Below, piece after piece: positions 36,741 through 48,299 of a stretch of 64,000 nt of DNA. This DNA is from Ceratopteris richardii (lineage: Eukaryota; Streptophyta; Polypodiopsida; Polypodiales; Pteridaceae). A program made the translations under genes and the position numbers. How positions within the stretch are numbered: position 1 is the stretch's first letter; each line of letters begins with the position of its first letter. The notes under the pieces were generated by a model that worked only from the letters and a program-made list of their open reading frames with translations, was not told the origin of the DNA and made no database searches. Location: contig CM035441.1 in the NCBI GenBank assembly GCA_020310875.1, positions 86,268,777 to 86,332,776 of the forward strand, given 5' to 3'.

Positions 36741-37459
36741 TAAATATTGGAGCACTCAAGAAACTAGGAAAGGCACACACTCCCGGTCCTTCCAGGAGTA
36801 CACATGAAGATGACCATGCTATTCTTGTCCAAAACTATGTGATGCAGAGGGATGATTATCTCGACAAAGAAGTCAAGGACATGACGGAACTCCCTTCTTT
36901 TCCAAAAGCCACGGGGATGCAACAACCAAAGGCGGATCAAACGCAAAAAAAGCAGACGACTTATGCTCGTAGCCAAAAGAAAATACAAAGCACGGTGGCT
37001 GAACCATCAAAACAAATGTGGGTGCGAAAAGGCGAGCATCCTATTGTGATTAAGCCACAACAATTGGCTCAACTTCCTATTAGTGATCAACGACACGACA
37101 CTAATAAGAAGTCCTCCAAAAATCCTTCTGTGAAAGTGAAGTCTATCTGGGTACCCAAGAAGTCGATGAAGGCTAGCCCACAATCAAGACAAATTTGGGT
37201 GCCTAAGGCTTGCTTGCGGGCTCAAATAGCTACACAGAGACCACACCCTGTACAACTTGTTTCACTCACTCGAACATCTGATACTCATTCTTATACATCA
37301 CGCACGAACACATATTCTCCCATGAGCACAAGTAGAATCACTTGTAAATGGGTCCCTAAAAAGCCTCAACCAAGCAGACACTCTTATAAAGCCCTCCAGA
37401 GTCTCCACAAAATCAAGACCAACAGCCATTCAGTTTGTTTGGCAGCCCAAAGTGTGTAA
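36741..37459 (+). pseudogene. Basic tail with repeated WVPK motifs (element C)
   Basis: A Lys/Ser/Thr-rich tail following the second protease. It repeats a short motif: QMWVRKGEHP, SIWVPKKSMK, QIWVPKACLR and CKWVPKKPQP, spaced about 25-60 residues. Element E's counterpart on the minus strand near 46257-46500 shows RIWGPKTPTK and KYWVKKSELF. I do not know a function. A nucleic-acid-binding or docking tail is possible. Confidence 0.6.
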
Positions 37460-37712
37460 CAAACCCCCCGACCCCATTTGTAAATTCACCGCCACCTACT
37501 AACTGCATCATTTGCACATTGCATCTTTCCATTTAGATCTGAGGACAATCCATCCACTAACCACACCCACAATCACCGAGCACTCACTGACTAACTAACA
37601 TATCACTAAAACCTCATGTTAATGTTGTAACGGGGACACGTGACCACTTGGTGTCCATTTGCAATGTTAACATTCATCTGTATATTCTCACAGAACCGGT
37701 GAACAGTCCCTT

Positions 37713-38860
37713 CAACATGGCCGAGGCTACAGGAACTAGCTCCTAGGCAGGCACCAGCCCTCAGATTGTGGACATTGAAAGTCTTCCCATTGAGGAGGAA
37801 TTAAAGGAACGTCCAGTGGCTTTGAGAGCATTACATGCCATACCGGTTTAGAATCCTCCACAGGGGCACACAATGCTAGTCAGCAAAAACTCACATTGGT
37901 TCAGTGATGTGGCAGGACCTCTGGGAGAAGGCACTTACCTATGGGAGGCAGAGATAGAGTTCAACGGGCGCTGGGGCAGGTATCACTTCTTCACTAGGGA
38001 ATTTGAGAGACTTCAAAATAATGAAGGGCTGAAACCGATATGGAAGAAGGCGGGACTATACGATTACTTCAAAGCCCAATTGCCAAAGCCTGACTTTCTA
38101 AGGTGCTCGTATTTGATTAGCACCCTCACTCCGAGCAAAGAGAAAAAGGGATACAGCACCTTTGTCCTCCCATCTCTCACAAGGGGCAATGAGCTGAAGC
38201 GGTTCAAATTGACGAACAACTTGGTGAGGGAAGCTCTCGACATGAAAGGTATGCACATTCCCACCGAGAAAGAGACTATGGTCCCTGACAACATGAAGAA
38301 CAGGAATCTGACTAAACTAAAGGACATGGTGGCAATGACACCTACTATTGCCGTTCATCTTCGGATGTGCATGCAGCATTTTGCATTCCCCGCTCAAGAG
38401 AGGTTCACAATGCCACCCAAGAAGATATGGTTCAGTCTATATTTAGCAGATGCCTTTGATTTGACAATCAACATGCCTCACTGGATTATTGACCAAATCC
38501 ACTTGGCTCATCAACTGTGGTATAAGAAGCAAAAGTCAGTACTGTATGGATGTTGTGCTCTCACAAGGATTGTTTACAGTTCCTCCATCCAAGAAAATGA
38601 GAGGCGCAGTTCAGATGCCCTGTGCATAGGCCTGCAGTGCGACACTGACACCAGAAACAAATCCACGGTTTCCAAGGCGTGTGCAACCCTTCACTATCAG
38701 ATTACCATGACATAGCACAGATGGACCGAATCTGGTGTTTCCACCCATACCAACCGACTTAGAGTTTCCTCATGGCTTTACATTGGAAGATCTAACTGAT
38801 GAAGAGGTAGCCAGAATAATCAATGCTACGAATTTAGAAGTGGAGGCAGAACAGGCAAGC
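37713..38860 (+). pseudogene. Third coding region of element C, conserved N-terminal part
   Basis: Unrecognised protein. It opens MAEATGTSS, then SKNSHWFSDV, RYHFFTREFERLQ, FAFPAQERFTMPPKKIW and HWIIDQIHLAHQLWYKKQ. Element E shows matching phrases at 45815-44977 on its strand: SRGHWFLDS, EFYTFQRVAV, FCFPKLPRYTMPHKSV and YIHEQLKEAAKHWEQKK. The shared spacing points to one domain of about 250-300 residues. No signal peptide or membrane segment is seen, so it does not look like an envelope protein. It lies between the pol tail and the 3' LTR, where Athila-type elements carry an env-like frame. Confidence 0.6.
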
Positions 38861-38879
38861 GGGCAGTAGACAGTCACAA

Positions 38880-40412
38880 ACCAACCCCATCCAGTCCAAC
38901 CAGAAGTAGTTGAAGTGGATGTTGATGAAGAAAAGGAGCAAGAGGAGGAACGAGAGGGACTGCCCGACGAAGAAGAGCAGGAAGATGAGCAAGAAGTTCT
39001 ACAGGAACTTGATGGTGCCCCGACTTATACGAAGCAATTGAAAAAGCTGTATGATAGCATTAACCGAGTTCAAGAACAACACAAACTGTCCCTGACAGCA
39101 GGAAAAGCCCTCATGAACCAAATCCTTGAGGAGGAAGGTGTGGACGAGCAATACCGAGCAACCCTTGACATGATAGCTGATGCGTTGGGGGTACCTGAGA
39201 TGGTGCATACAACTCTCGCATATTCACAAAGATCAAAACGACGATACGACAGACGCCCCCCTCGATCAGGAAAACAAATGAATGTATTAGTATCAGAACC
39301 ACAAGTCACCACATCCACAACCACGGGCACAGCTCATACCATTCATGACACTGAGGAAGCCCATACATCCAGTGCACCCCTGTCACCACCCTTACCCCCT
39401 CTCCCTCCAACTCCACCACTTTCACCTCCCACAACCAGTGAAACCACTAATGTCACTGCCTCAGGGTCCACTTCCCATACCGAAGCACAGACCGTTAGTC
39501 AATCCACACAACCTACACAATCGATCACCACCTCTCTTGCTTACACTACTACTGACTCTGTAATTCTAACTGTAGCCACGGAAAACCCCGTTCCCCTGAT
39601 CACACTTCCTGGCAGTTCATATTCACAACTACACACACCACTTTACACCTTCACCACCATCACCGCACCCACAATTCCCATGTTCACAATCACTCCCACA
39701 ACTGCATCCACTTTTGATTTCATGGACATATCACCCACCTCCGCACCTCTCCCTCCCCCCATACGTCCACAATCTCCCATTCCCCCACCACCAACTTCAC
39801 CCTTTTCAAGCACAGCATACACACTCCCATTCCCTTTTCTCTTCCCTTCTACATTCAACACCTTTCCCGCATCCACCCCTGTTAATAATGTATTTAATAA
39901 TATGTACCAATGTATGTCTCAACTACAACAACATTACTAGCACCTAGATGCCCAACATACGAGCCTCTTCAGAAACCATGAGACTCTCCAATCAAAATTC
40001 ATTGATTTAGAGAAGGAGAAGCGGCTATTACAACAGTAGTATATGACACTGCAAGCACAACATGATCAATTAGTTGCCAATCCACCCCAGTCAGATACTG
40101 AAGAAAAACAACAACTTGATGATATGTTACATGCCCAGATAACGGACAATCTCAAGCTTCGATGCAACCTCGCCTTATTACGAAAGCACATGTCCACAGC
40201 ACTTGAAGAAAACAAACGACTACAAAAACAGAACGAGGAAAACCTGGAAGCAGCAATGGAGGGTTCACCACAGGAAATTGAACCAGAGAGATTCAAGGCT
40301 ATCCCATCTGCAAATATGCAAATCGTCTTGGAAACCCATGCCAACCTCCTGGAAGCCCACGCAGCATTAGAAAGAGAAAGAGATGACCTTCTAAAGCAAC
40401 TGGCAACCCAGC
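38880..40412 (+). pseudogene. Third coding region of element C, variable middle
   Basis: An acidic stretch (KEQEEEREGLPDEEEQEDEQ) comes first. Then a Pro/Thr/Ser-rich region follows at about 39300-39900, and a heptad-rich coiled-coil at about 40040-40410 (LEENKRLQKQNEENL, HAALERERDDLLKQLA). Element E has a Glu/Lys-rich coiled-coil in the same position but little sequence identity, so the middle seems conserved in character only. Element E is inserted at its end, at the duplication ATGAG. Confidence 0.55.
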
Positions 40413-40417
40413 ATGAG

Positions 40418-41252
40418 TGTTTGTTATTGACCTTTGGAGTTGTCCTCTCCAATCATTTAGCATAAAGAATCAACAATACATCTTTATTTTGTCAATCCTG
40501 GAAGTATTCATGAGACCACAGCCCCTTCAAGATGATAGAATCCAAGAAATAAGAGAATAATGGCTGGATTTCTGAGAATGGTGAAAATGAAGAGGAATTT
40601 CTAGGGTTTGGATTATCTTGAGCAAATCTCCACCATTTTCCACAATCTTGGTCTCTAATACATGCTATTTTATCAGCAGAACACAATTATGAAGTCAAAA
40701 CTCAAAAATATCACCTGCACCATACAGACGAGACAATCGCGATTCTGTGAAAACAGACGATTTTCATCTCCAGCACCATTCTTCATCAACTTATCACTCA
40801 ACACATCAGTATTCAGCTCTCTTCATACACATTCAACAGATTTACACAATAGAAGCTCACAAATCTCCATAGATACACAAGAATTAGACTCACAAATCAA
40901 AGAAACCACACAAAGAGGAGAAAACACGATTTTCAGCAGAAAACTCCTTCTCTATTCACTTGGATAGCATGTGAACAAATGATTAACCAACCCCCTCATA
41001 ATAGAGGAAATTATCTTATATACATTTTCAAGTGTCCCTTTTCACACTTGAATTTTGGTCTTTTCCTCTATTTTTCTAAAAATATGCTATCTAGGAGTTT
41101 CCAAAAATTCTAGAAAAATTACATAAGATTCTATCCTACATAAGGAAGACTCTTCCTTATTTTTACAACAGTTGTATAAATATTTTTACAAGTTTTTGTC
41201 ATTTTACAATTATTTTTCTTCAAAAAGGCTTCCAAAAATACATCTTCTAACA
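40418..41252 (-). repeat. 3' LTR of element E
   Basis: 835 bp, starting TGTTAGAAGATG and ending CAATAACAAACA on the minus strand. A TATA-like TATATAAGATAA lies upstream of a region holding CAATCGCGATTCTG near 40735-40748, the same dyad that fills the leader. Confidence 0.93.
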
Positions 41253-41272
41253 TCCTTCCCCTCCTAAACCTT
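41253..41272 (-). other. Polypurine tract of element E
   Basis: On the minus strand GGTTTAGGAGGGGAAGGA directly precedes the LTR start TGTTAG. Confidence 0.85.
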
Positions 41273-41322
41273 TTGGCTCCTGACAAAAGACTTTCTTGCT
41301 CTTCTGTACTGATAGCTTTTCT

Positions 41323-42640
41323 TCACTTCTTCCTTCTTTGATATACTTGTGACAGCAAATCATGACTTTTCCTTTCTGTAATGTTTAGATTATTGACCAT
41401 TTCAAACAATGCCTTTCTCCACTGTACTGCAGCTTCTGGTTTATCAATGACATCCTTTTTCAAGTACTCTGTATAGGCGGCTTCATATGCTGTGAGTCTG
41501 GACTTAGTAACAACTAACAAATTTCCAAAAATCTCAGATTCTCTTTCAAAAAACCCGTAATCAAATGCATCTTCAAAAATTTGTAAGTAATGACTGCCCA
41601 AAAATATCACTCTGTTGTAATATGCCATTAAGCAAATTCTATCAGGTGTTTTGCTCAGATCAAACAATAATGCATCTGTTGGAAAATTAAAGCCAATATA
41701 ATTTAATGTTCTGATATCTGTGTCGGTGTATGTTTCTATACAGGCCAAAATTAATCTCATTATTCTGATAAGTAGAATACATGCAGGATCATTTACATCC
41801 TTGTATGTAGCTATAACGGACTCAGCTATATCCACCATGTAACTTTTTGTAGGCCACGTGCTTGCTTTTGGACCGGCTATTTTTGGGAAATTCAACCACT
41901 TAGGTGGAATTTGACCTTCTCTTCGTCTTTCCCAAAAAATTGTCCATTCTCTTCTTCTTGCCACTGGACAGTAAGCTGGATTAATTTTTAAGTGAAGAGG
42001 TGCCTCCTTCCAAATTTTCCTACATTCTTTGTTGGCATCCAGCCATTTGTTCCTCCACTTTGGATTGGCTCTTTCAAATAATTATTTAGTCACATTGATA
42101 TCCTCTTCATACTCAAGATATTTGTTTGGAGGTAGCCCAACTCTGGCCAACTGATAGTTCTTGATACTCTCCATGATCATACACAATGGTATACCCAATC
42201 CATCTGCCGCCCAATGATGCTGATTTGGATTAATCCCCTTATTTAATGCAAATGTGACAATTTGTTCTTCATACTCATCATGCATTTTCCTCATAAACTC
42301 CATTCTGGAATCTCTATTTGTCAGCAATTTTTTTACAAAATCTTCTGAATATTCTCCTTCTGATCTTTTATCTGCTGGTTCACTATCACATTGTATTCCA
42401 TCATTATTTTCTACCCCATATTCTTCTGTATATGTGGTCTCCACCTGTGTTTCTTCCTGAACCTGTGGCTTATCCAATTTTTTCTGTAATTCCTCTATCG
42501 TCATCATCAAACTTCCATTCTGTTTTGCCCATAGCTCTCTTTCTTTTTTCCATTCATTCTGTTCCTTTTCTCTCCTTGTCTGCCAATCACTTCTTTTTTT
42601 TTCCATATCCATGTGTAACTTGTTATATCCTCTCATTGAT
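41323..42640 (-). pseudogene. Third coding region of element E, conserved C-terminal part
   Basis: Unrecognised protein domain shared with element C (60330-61260). Shared phrases: HHWAADGLGIPLCMIM against HHRWIGTSDDLYVPFCVLM; an NP.Y.PV.RRR.W signature in both; SEIFGNLLVV against SEIFMPRPSHLL; and L.D.S.TP near the middle. It is mostly alpha-helical in appearance, without membrane segments. The domain closes the element just before the purine tract. Its conservation in two diverged elements argues for selection on a protein product. Function unknown. Confidence 0.6.
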
Positions 42641-42660
42641 GTAGCAACATGTATACTAGC

Positions 42661-44943
42661 CTACTTTTCTAGTTCCTTGGCTTCTTTCAATTCTATTTGT
42701 AATCTCTTAATCTCTGTGTGTAATTCTTCCTTTTCTTCCTCTGTCATCTGAACTGTTTGACTTTCCTCCTTTAACTGACCTTCCTCCAATAGTAGCTTGT
42801 TAATTTCTTCATTTGCTTTAGTCAAAATCTGATAAGAGGTTTGCAAGGTTCTATATCTTCCTTCAATCTTTCTCAATTCCTTTTCCAATTTAGTATTCTG
42901 CTCTGTTAGTTTTACACTCTTTTCTTCTAGATATTGAATCTTATTTTGCTTTTGCACTTCTAATTCTTCCAAAGCAATTATTTTGTTTGTAAATTCCTCA
43001 TTTTTCTCTTGCACCTTCTTCAGTTGTTCTGACATTTGCTCCTTCTCCCTTTTGTGCTCTTTAATAATCATACTGCCTTTCTCAAATTTGGACTCTGCTA
43101 CCGTCCCAGAAATGATCATGTTTCGGCTTGAAGGTCTGAACTGTTCAATGTTATTCATAATAATCTGACATGCTGATCTTATATTCTTTGGTATTCTTTC
43201 CAATCCCCCTTCCATTTCTATCTGTTTAGCTTCTAGTTGTTTGTCCTCTTTGCATTCACTCTCCTCTTCCTCTTCTTCTTCATATTCTATAATCTTGGCC
43301 TTGTTTTCTTCATTGCTTGGATGAGTTTCCAGTGTTTCTGAATATGCCATGTCTTCTTGAGCACCTAAATTCTTCTGCTCTAAAACATCTGAAGTTAGCT
43401 TTATTTCCTGTACCTTTTCCTTCTCCATCACCTGTTGCTTCTCTTCAGAGAGGTGTCCTTCCTTTATTTGTATCTCCTTTTCCTGGCTTAGAGTTTCCTG
43501 AAACAAAGTATATTCAACTTCCTCAACAGAGTTTCCCTGACATTTACCTGTTTGTTCTTCCTATCCTTCCTTTTCCTGGGCTAGAACTGATTCAGTCACC
43601 TCAAAAATTTTGACCTGATCATTACTTTTTTCTTCTTTGTGTTCTTCTTCCTACTCATCAATGTCCATGAGGTCCATTGCTCCCTCTTGTTCTTGATCCT
43701 CATTGGTTGTAAATTCCTCATTGTTCTTCAAATCATGCAGTACATCTTTTGTACTCTGGATAATCTCTTTTTCCACTACTCCCCCTGTGACTTCTTGAGT
43801 ATTGCCCTTCACTACTATTTCCTCTTCTTCCTGATTTGATCTTGATCTGCCCCTTTTTTATTTATAACTGGACTGCTTATCTGTGCCTTTTTGTCTATTT
43901 CTGCTATGCTCTCATCTAATTTGAAGTAAGTTTGTGAGGGTTTTGTCCATATGGATTTCATCCCAGTATGCACCAGTCCACAACTGACTTCTTCTCTTAT
44001 TTCTCTTTCCTTTTCTATCATAACTGCTTTTCCCTTCATCAACCTTCTTTCATCTTCAGAACTAAGCTGTTTTCCTACCTGTTCTTGAATCTGCTTCTCC
44101 TGAGACTTCATCTTCAATTCTTCAGGTGTTTTCTGTTTCTCAGAGGCCTGTGTAATTACATTAGGAGTATTTGGTATTGAAAAATTTAGACTCTTTAATA
44201 AAAAGCTCTCAATATCACTTTCAGAATCAGAGGAAAAATGTGAAGGTCCTCCTCTTTCTGGTTCTTTGAGTCTTGGTGTCTTTACCTCAGTGACTTGCTT
44301 CTGTGTTTCCTCCACTAACACTTCCTCCATTTCTTTTGTGGTTACAGTTTCAACAACTGATTTTCCCTTTCCCTTCTTGGTCAACTTCTTCTTTTGCACT
44401 GGTTTCTTTGGAACCTTCTTTTTCATCACAATAGTGGTTCTGGTCTCTAAAGGTCCTTGCAATTCCTTGAAGTAGGCTAGCAACTCAACTTCCTTTCTGA
44501 AAACCACCTCTTCCGTTTCAGTTGTCATCATTTGATCATGGAGTGCTTCATAATGCTCCACCTCCTCCTGAACCCAATCTGTAGCTTTGCATGAATAATC
44601 TTCCAGCATCTTCTGATATTGTGCCTCATACATAGCTCTTTTGTTATTTCCTTGGGTTAAATAAGTGTACAATTGCTCTTTGCTTGTTTGGCTGCTTCTG
44701 TGCCTCTTCGTGTTCTTCTTTTGTAGCTTCCTCCATCTCTAGTTCAACCTTCCTTGGGTCCAACCTCCTTTTCTTTACAGGAATCACTTCCTCATATATC
44801 ATCTTTCTTTTCATTCTTGTTCCCCTCATGCGGGTTTGTCCTTCTATTTCCCTCTCAGCCATTTTCCTTGGAGCACTCATGATTCCAGACATCAGGCTTC
44901 TAAAATACTGTGCCTCTAGAGCCAATTTCAATTGATCTTCCAT
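42661..44943 (-). pseudogene. Third coding region of element E, coiled-coil middle
   Basis: Glu/Lys/Gln-rich sequence with long heptad patterns (KLTEQNTKLEKELRKIEGR, EELHTEIKRLQIELKEAKEL) and acidic runs (EYEEEEEEESE). Basic patches near 44400 (KKKVPKKPVQKKKLTKKGKG) and 44830 (RMKRKMIYEEVIPVKKRRL) could act as nuclear-localisation or nucleic-acid-binding signals. This is inferred from composition. A 295-bp stretch (43229-43523) is repeated at 55511-55805 in the same orientation. Confidence 0.5.
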
Positions 44944-44976
44944 CCCTAGGACATGATAAATAATCCTTGTTAAAAA

Positions 44977-45770
44977 CTAGGCTCCATTCATGAACTTCTT
45001 CTGTTCCCAGTGTTTTGCTGCTTCTTTCAGCTGTTCATGGATGTATGGTGTGACATCCATTACTCCAAAGGGTTTGGTTCTATCCTTGTTGTTGAACATC
45101 AATAGTGTCACCGACTTATGTGGCATGGTATACCTTGGTAGCTTTGGAAAGCAAAAATACTGTAAGAACATCCTCGTGGCATATTCTTCATTCTCTCTTC
45201 CTTTAAAGTCAGTGAATTTTGCATACCCTGTATAAGTTTCCTTATTCTTTTTTACAAAGCTCGGGTCAAGCTTGGTTCCCATTGGGTAGAATTGTAATGC
45301 TGCTCTGATATGCTCTGCCTTGATAGTGATACCCACTTCCTGATTATCCTTGTTCTTGACTTTGCACCTGAAATAGGCATCATTCCCTCTTCCTATTTCC
45401 ATCAGACTGCTCATTACTGTGCTACTCTCTCGAAATCAATGAAAAAGATAGGTTCCTCCAATATTTTGTGCAATCCTACTGCCTTCCATCTTTTCATATT
45501 GACAGCAACTCTTTGGAACGTGTAGAACTCCTGACACAACATTCTATATTTATATCCTCCTACTCCCACTGTGAATATGTGCTGACCAATTATGCTTAGG
45601 GTCTCCTTGAGTTCCTTCACCACCTTCTGAGCTTCTGGAATTTCTGACTCTTCATCTGACTCTAGGTCCACCTGTTCTTCCACAGCTTCACTGTCTAGAA
45701 ACCAATGGCCTCTTGATAGAGTGACTGATTCTACCTTGAAGTCATGAATTGACAACTCCTTTGTATTCAC
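44977..45770 (-). pseudogene. Third coding region of element E, conserved N-terminal part
   Basis: Starts MVNTKELSIHDFKVE at 45770. It carries the HWF and TMP landmarks shared with element C's 37713-38860 (SRGHWFLDS, LQYFCFPKLPRYTMP) and ends AKHWEQKKFMNGA. A hydrophobic run lies just upstream of the chosen Met (WIEFFFVYFIFL), but element C lacks one, so I do not count it as a signal anchor. Family not recognised. Confidence 0.6.
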
Positions 45771-46500
45771 CATTCTGAGGAAAATAAAATACACAAAGAA
45801 AAACTCTATCCACATAAGTTACAAGAAATCAAAGATTAATATTTATTTTGAGATGTCATGACATAAGAATGAAAATAAAATCCACAATAAATTCTATTTC
45901 TTCAAAAAAGACGCAAAAAGTGATCATTACAGGTGTAGCAAGATGTCTAGTGCAGTCCCTTTTCCTAACCACTCTTTTGGAGAAAAAACAAAACATTTAT
46001 CAATGATAGAAACAAAAAATTAGTTAATAAAAAATAAATAGATCTCTACTACTCTTCTACCTAGATCTTGCTTTGTGCTATATAATTTTTGTAAAAAAGG
46101 AAAATAAACAATTTTTCTCAATTTTTCGTTCTCTTTTTTTTTTTAATAATAATTTTTTCTATTTCTTTTCTTACCCTCCTAATTTTCTTTTTTTAGAAAA
46201 GAAAATCAGGTCAAAATATATATTTTTTCATAATTTTTTCAACATGTTATGATTTTCTAAATACAGATCAAATCTGGATGATCCTTTTTCCACTGGAACA
46301 ACTCTGATTTTTTAACCCAATACTTCCTGACTCCAATTGTTCTGGTTTCAGGCAAACAACCATTTCCTTTTGATAAGCTTTTTGTAGGAGTTTTTGGTCC
46401 CCATATCCGTTTTGTCCTTGACTTCTGTTTTGATGAGCAGACCTCCTGTAGCCTTTGATTCCATGTGCTTCTTATTCTGATGCTTTGATTCTTTGGACAA
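45771..46500 (-). other. Element E: AT-rich spacer and pol-tail counterpart
   Basis: 46257-46500 on the minus strand resembles the basic WVPK tail of element C (RIWGPKTPTK, KYWVKKSELF). 45771-46256 is AT-rich, with homopolymer runs, and no feature is seen in it. Confidence 0.45.
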
Positions 46501-46507
46501 TGCCAAA

Positions 46508-47307
46508 ATTGCGATTTTCTGAGTAATGTTGTGATTTTGATGCAAAAGTACAAGAGTCTGGTGAATTGCAATGGGGAGAGGGTGTTGAAAGAGAACAAGA
46601 GAAAAGAGTACTTAAATTGGCACAAGATAAAAAGTACAGAAAAAACACAATTTTCTGCACAAAATCGCGATTTTCTGTAAGGGAAATTCTCTGGAATTTT
46701 CAGCATATTTGGGTTTTTGGAGAAAGATAATTGCAAGAGATGTCATCAAGATTGGGTAAGTAAAGTTGGACAAATGAAAGAGTGAAGAAAAGTGGAAATC
46801 ACACAAAATCGCGATTTTCTGGACACTATAAAAACCTGGAATTGAAAGAAAAATTCATTTGAGTGAGTGTGAGAGAGAGAGAGAGCAAGGAGAAATCGCG
46901 ATCTTCTGCAAATTCAGGTCTTGAAGAGTATTTTGAGTCAAGCAAGCAAGGTGAGTGGTTTCTATATCATTTCAATTGCATGCCTTTAAATTTTCATGAT
47001 CATTAAGCACATAAAAGTAGGAAAATATCAAAATCACGAAATCGCGATTTTCTGAGTTCTTAATTTTTAGTAGGAAAATATTATTTTTCGGTTAGGTTTT
47101 TTCATTGCATGTTAAATACTTGATAAGGCGATTCTATTAGAAGAAAGAAAAACTTGAAAATCAATACTTTAAAATCTTCAAAAAAGTGTTCAGAATCGCG
47201 ATTCTATAGTCAAACACAAAATCGCGATTCTCTAAACTAAGGACAACATCGCGATTCCCAGAACGAGATTTTCATAAGAAAATCGTGTTATTTACAATTG
47301 TGAGCAA
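46508..47307 (+). other. Leader segment with ATCGCGAT dyads (element E)
   Basis: At least six AAATCGCGATTTTCTG-type dyads (near 46661, 46806, 46894, 47040, 47194 and 47220), plus ATCGCGATTCC at about 47248, precede the dense hairpin array. A TATA-like CACTATAAAAACC at 46823-46835 is followed by a GA repeat and CAAGGTGAGT near 46948. The order could be an internal promoter with a splice donor, but this is unproven. Plus-strand direction, in line with the following gag. Confidence 0.5.
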
Positions 47308-48290
47308 TCACGATTGTCTGGGAACAAAATCGTGAAAAACACGATTTTGAGCACAGAATCGTGAAAAACATGATTTTGAGCACAGAATCGTGAAAAACAC
47401 GATTTTGAACACAAAATCGTGAAAAGCACGATTTTGGACACAGAATCGTGAAAAACACGATTTTCAATAGAGAATCGTGGGAAACACAATTTTGAGCACA
47501 AAATCGCAAAAAACACGATTTTGAGCACAAAATCGTGAAAAACACGATTTTGGACACAAAATCGTGGAAAACACGATTTTGAGCACAAAATCGTGAAAAA
47601 CACGATTTTTTGCACAGAATCGTAAAAAACACGATTTTGGGTAAAAAATCGTGAAAAACACTTTGACACAAAATCGTGACAAACACGATTTTCAGTTGAG
47701 AATCGTGAAAAAACACGATTTGGAACACAAAATCGTGGAAAACACGATTTTGAACATAAAATCGTGAAAAAACACTCATTTAGTTAGAAAATCATGAAAA
47801 ACACAATTGTGAGCACAAAATCGTGAAAAAACACGATTTTGGACACAGAATCGTGAAAAACACGATTTTGGACACAAGATCGTAAAAAACACGATTTTGG
47901 GTAGAAAATCGTGAAAAAACACGAGTTTAGACACAAAATCGTGAAAAACACGATTTTGGACACAGAATCGTGAAAAACACGATTTTGGACACAAAATCGT
48001 AAAAAAACACGATTTTGGGTAGAAAATCGTGAAAAAACACGAGTTTTGACACAAAATCGTGAAAAACACGATTTTCAGTTGAGAATCGTGAAAAACACAT
48101 AGAATAGTGGAAAACACCAATTTGAACACAAAATCGTGAAAAACACGATTTCGAGTAGAAAATCGTGAAAAACACAATTTTAGTCATAAAATCGTGAAAA
48201 AACACTAGCTTAGTTAGAAAATCGTGAGAAACACGATTTGGAGCACAGAATCATGAAAAACACGATTCTGACCACAGAATCGTGAAGATT
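47308..48290. repeat. Tandem hairpin array, about 29-bp unit
   Basis: Around 30 tandem units of the form AAATCGTG-AAAAA-CACGATTT plus a short variable joint (GAGCACA, GGACACA, GGGTAG). Each unit is a self-complementary stem of 8-9 bp with an A5 loop. The unit is not a multiple of three and stays free of long purposeful frames; overlapping open frames on the minus strand are by-products. It lies immediately before gag and is repeated in opposite orientation at 57706-58178. Confidence 0.9.
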
Positions 48291-48299
48291 AGGTGAATG

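Noticed and set aside
45770-45815. Signal anchor at the start of element E's third coding region
   Set aside because: The hydrophobic run lies upstream of the conserved Met and has no counterpart in element C, so an env-like reading is not supported.
47288-48205. Several overlapping open frames rich in FSRFCVQNRVFHD-type phrases
   Set aside because: They are translations of the hairpin satellite in different frames, not proteins.
47308-48290. CRISPR-like array
   Set aside because: Repeats are short, self-complementary and head-to-tail with no unique spacers of constant length, no cas genes, and the context is a plant LTR element.
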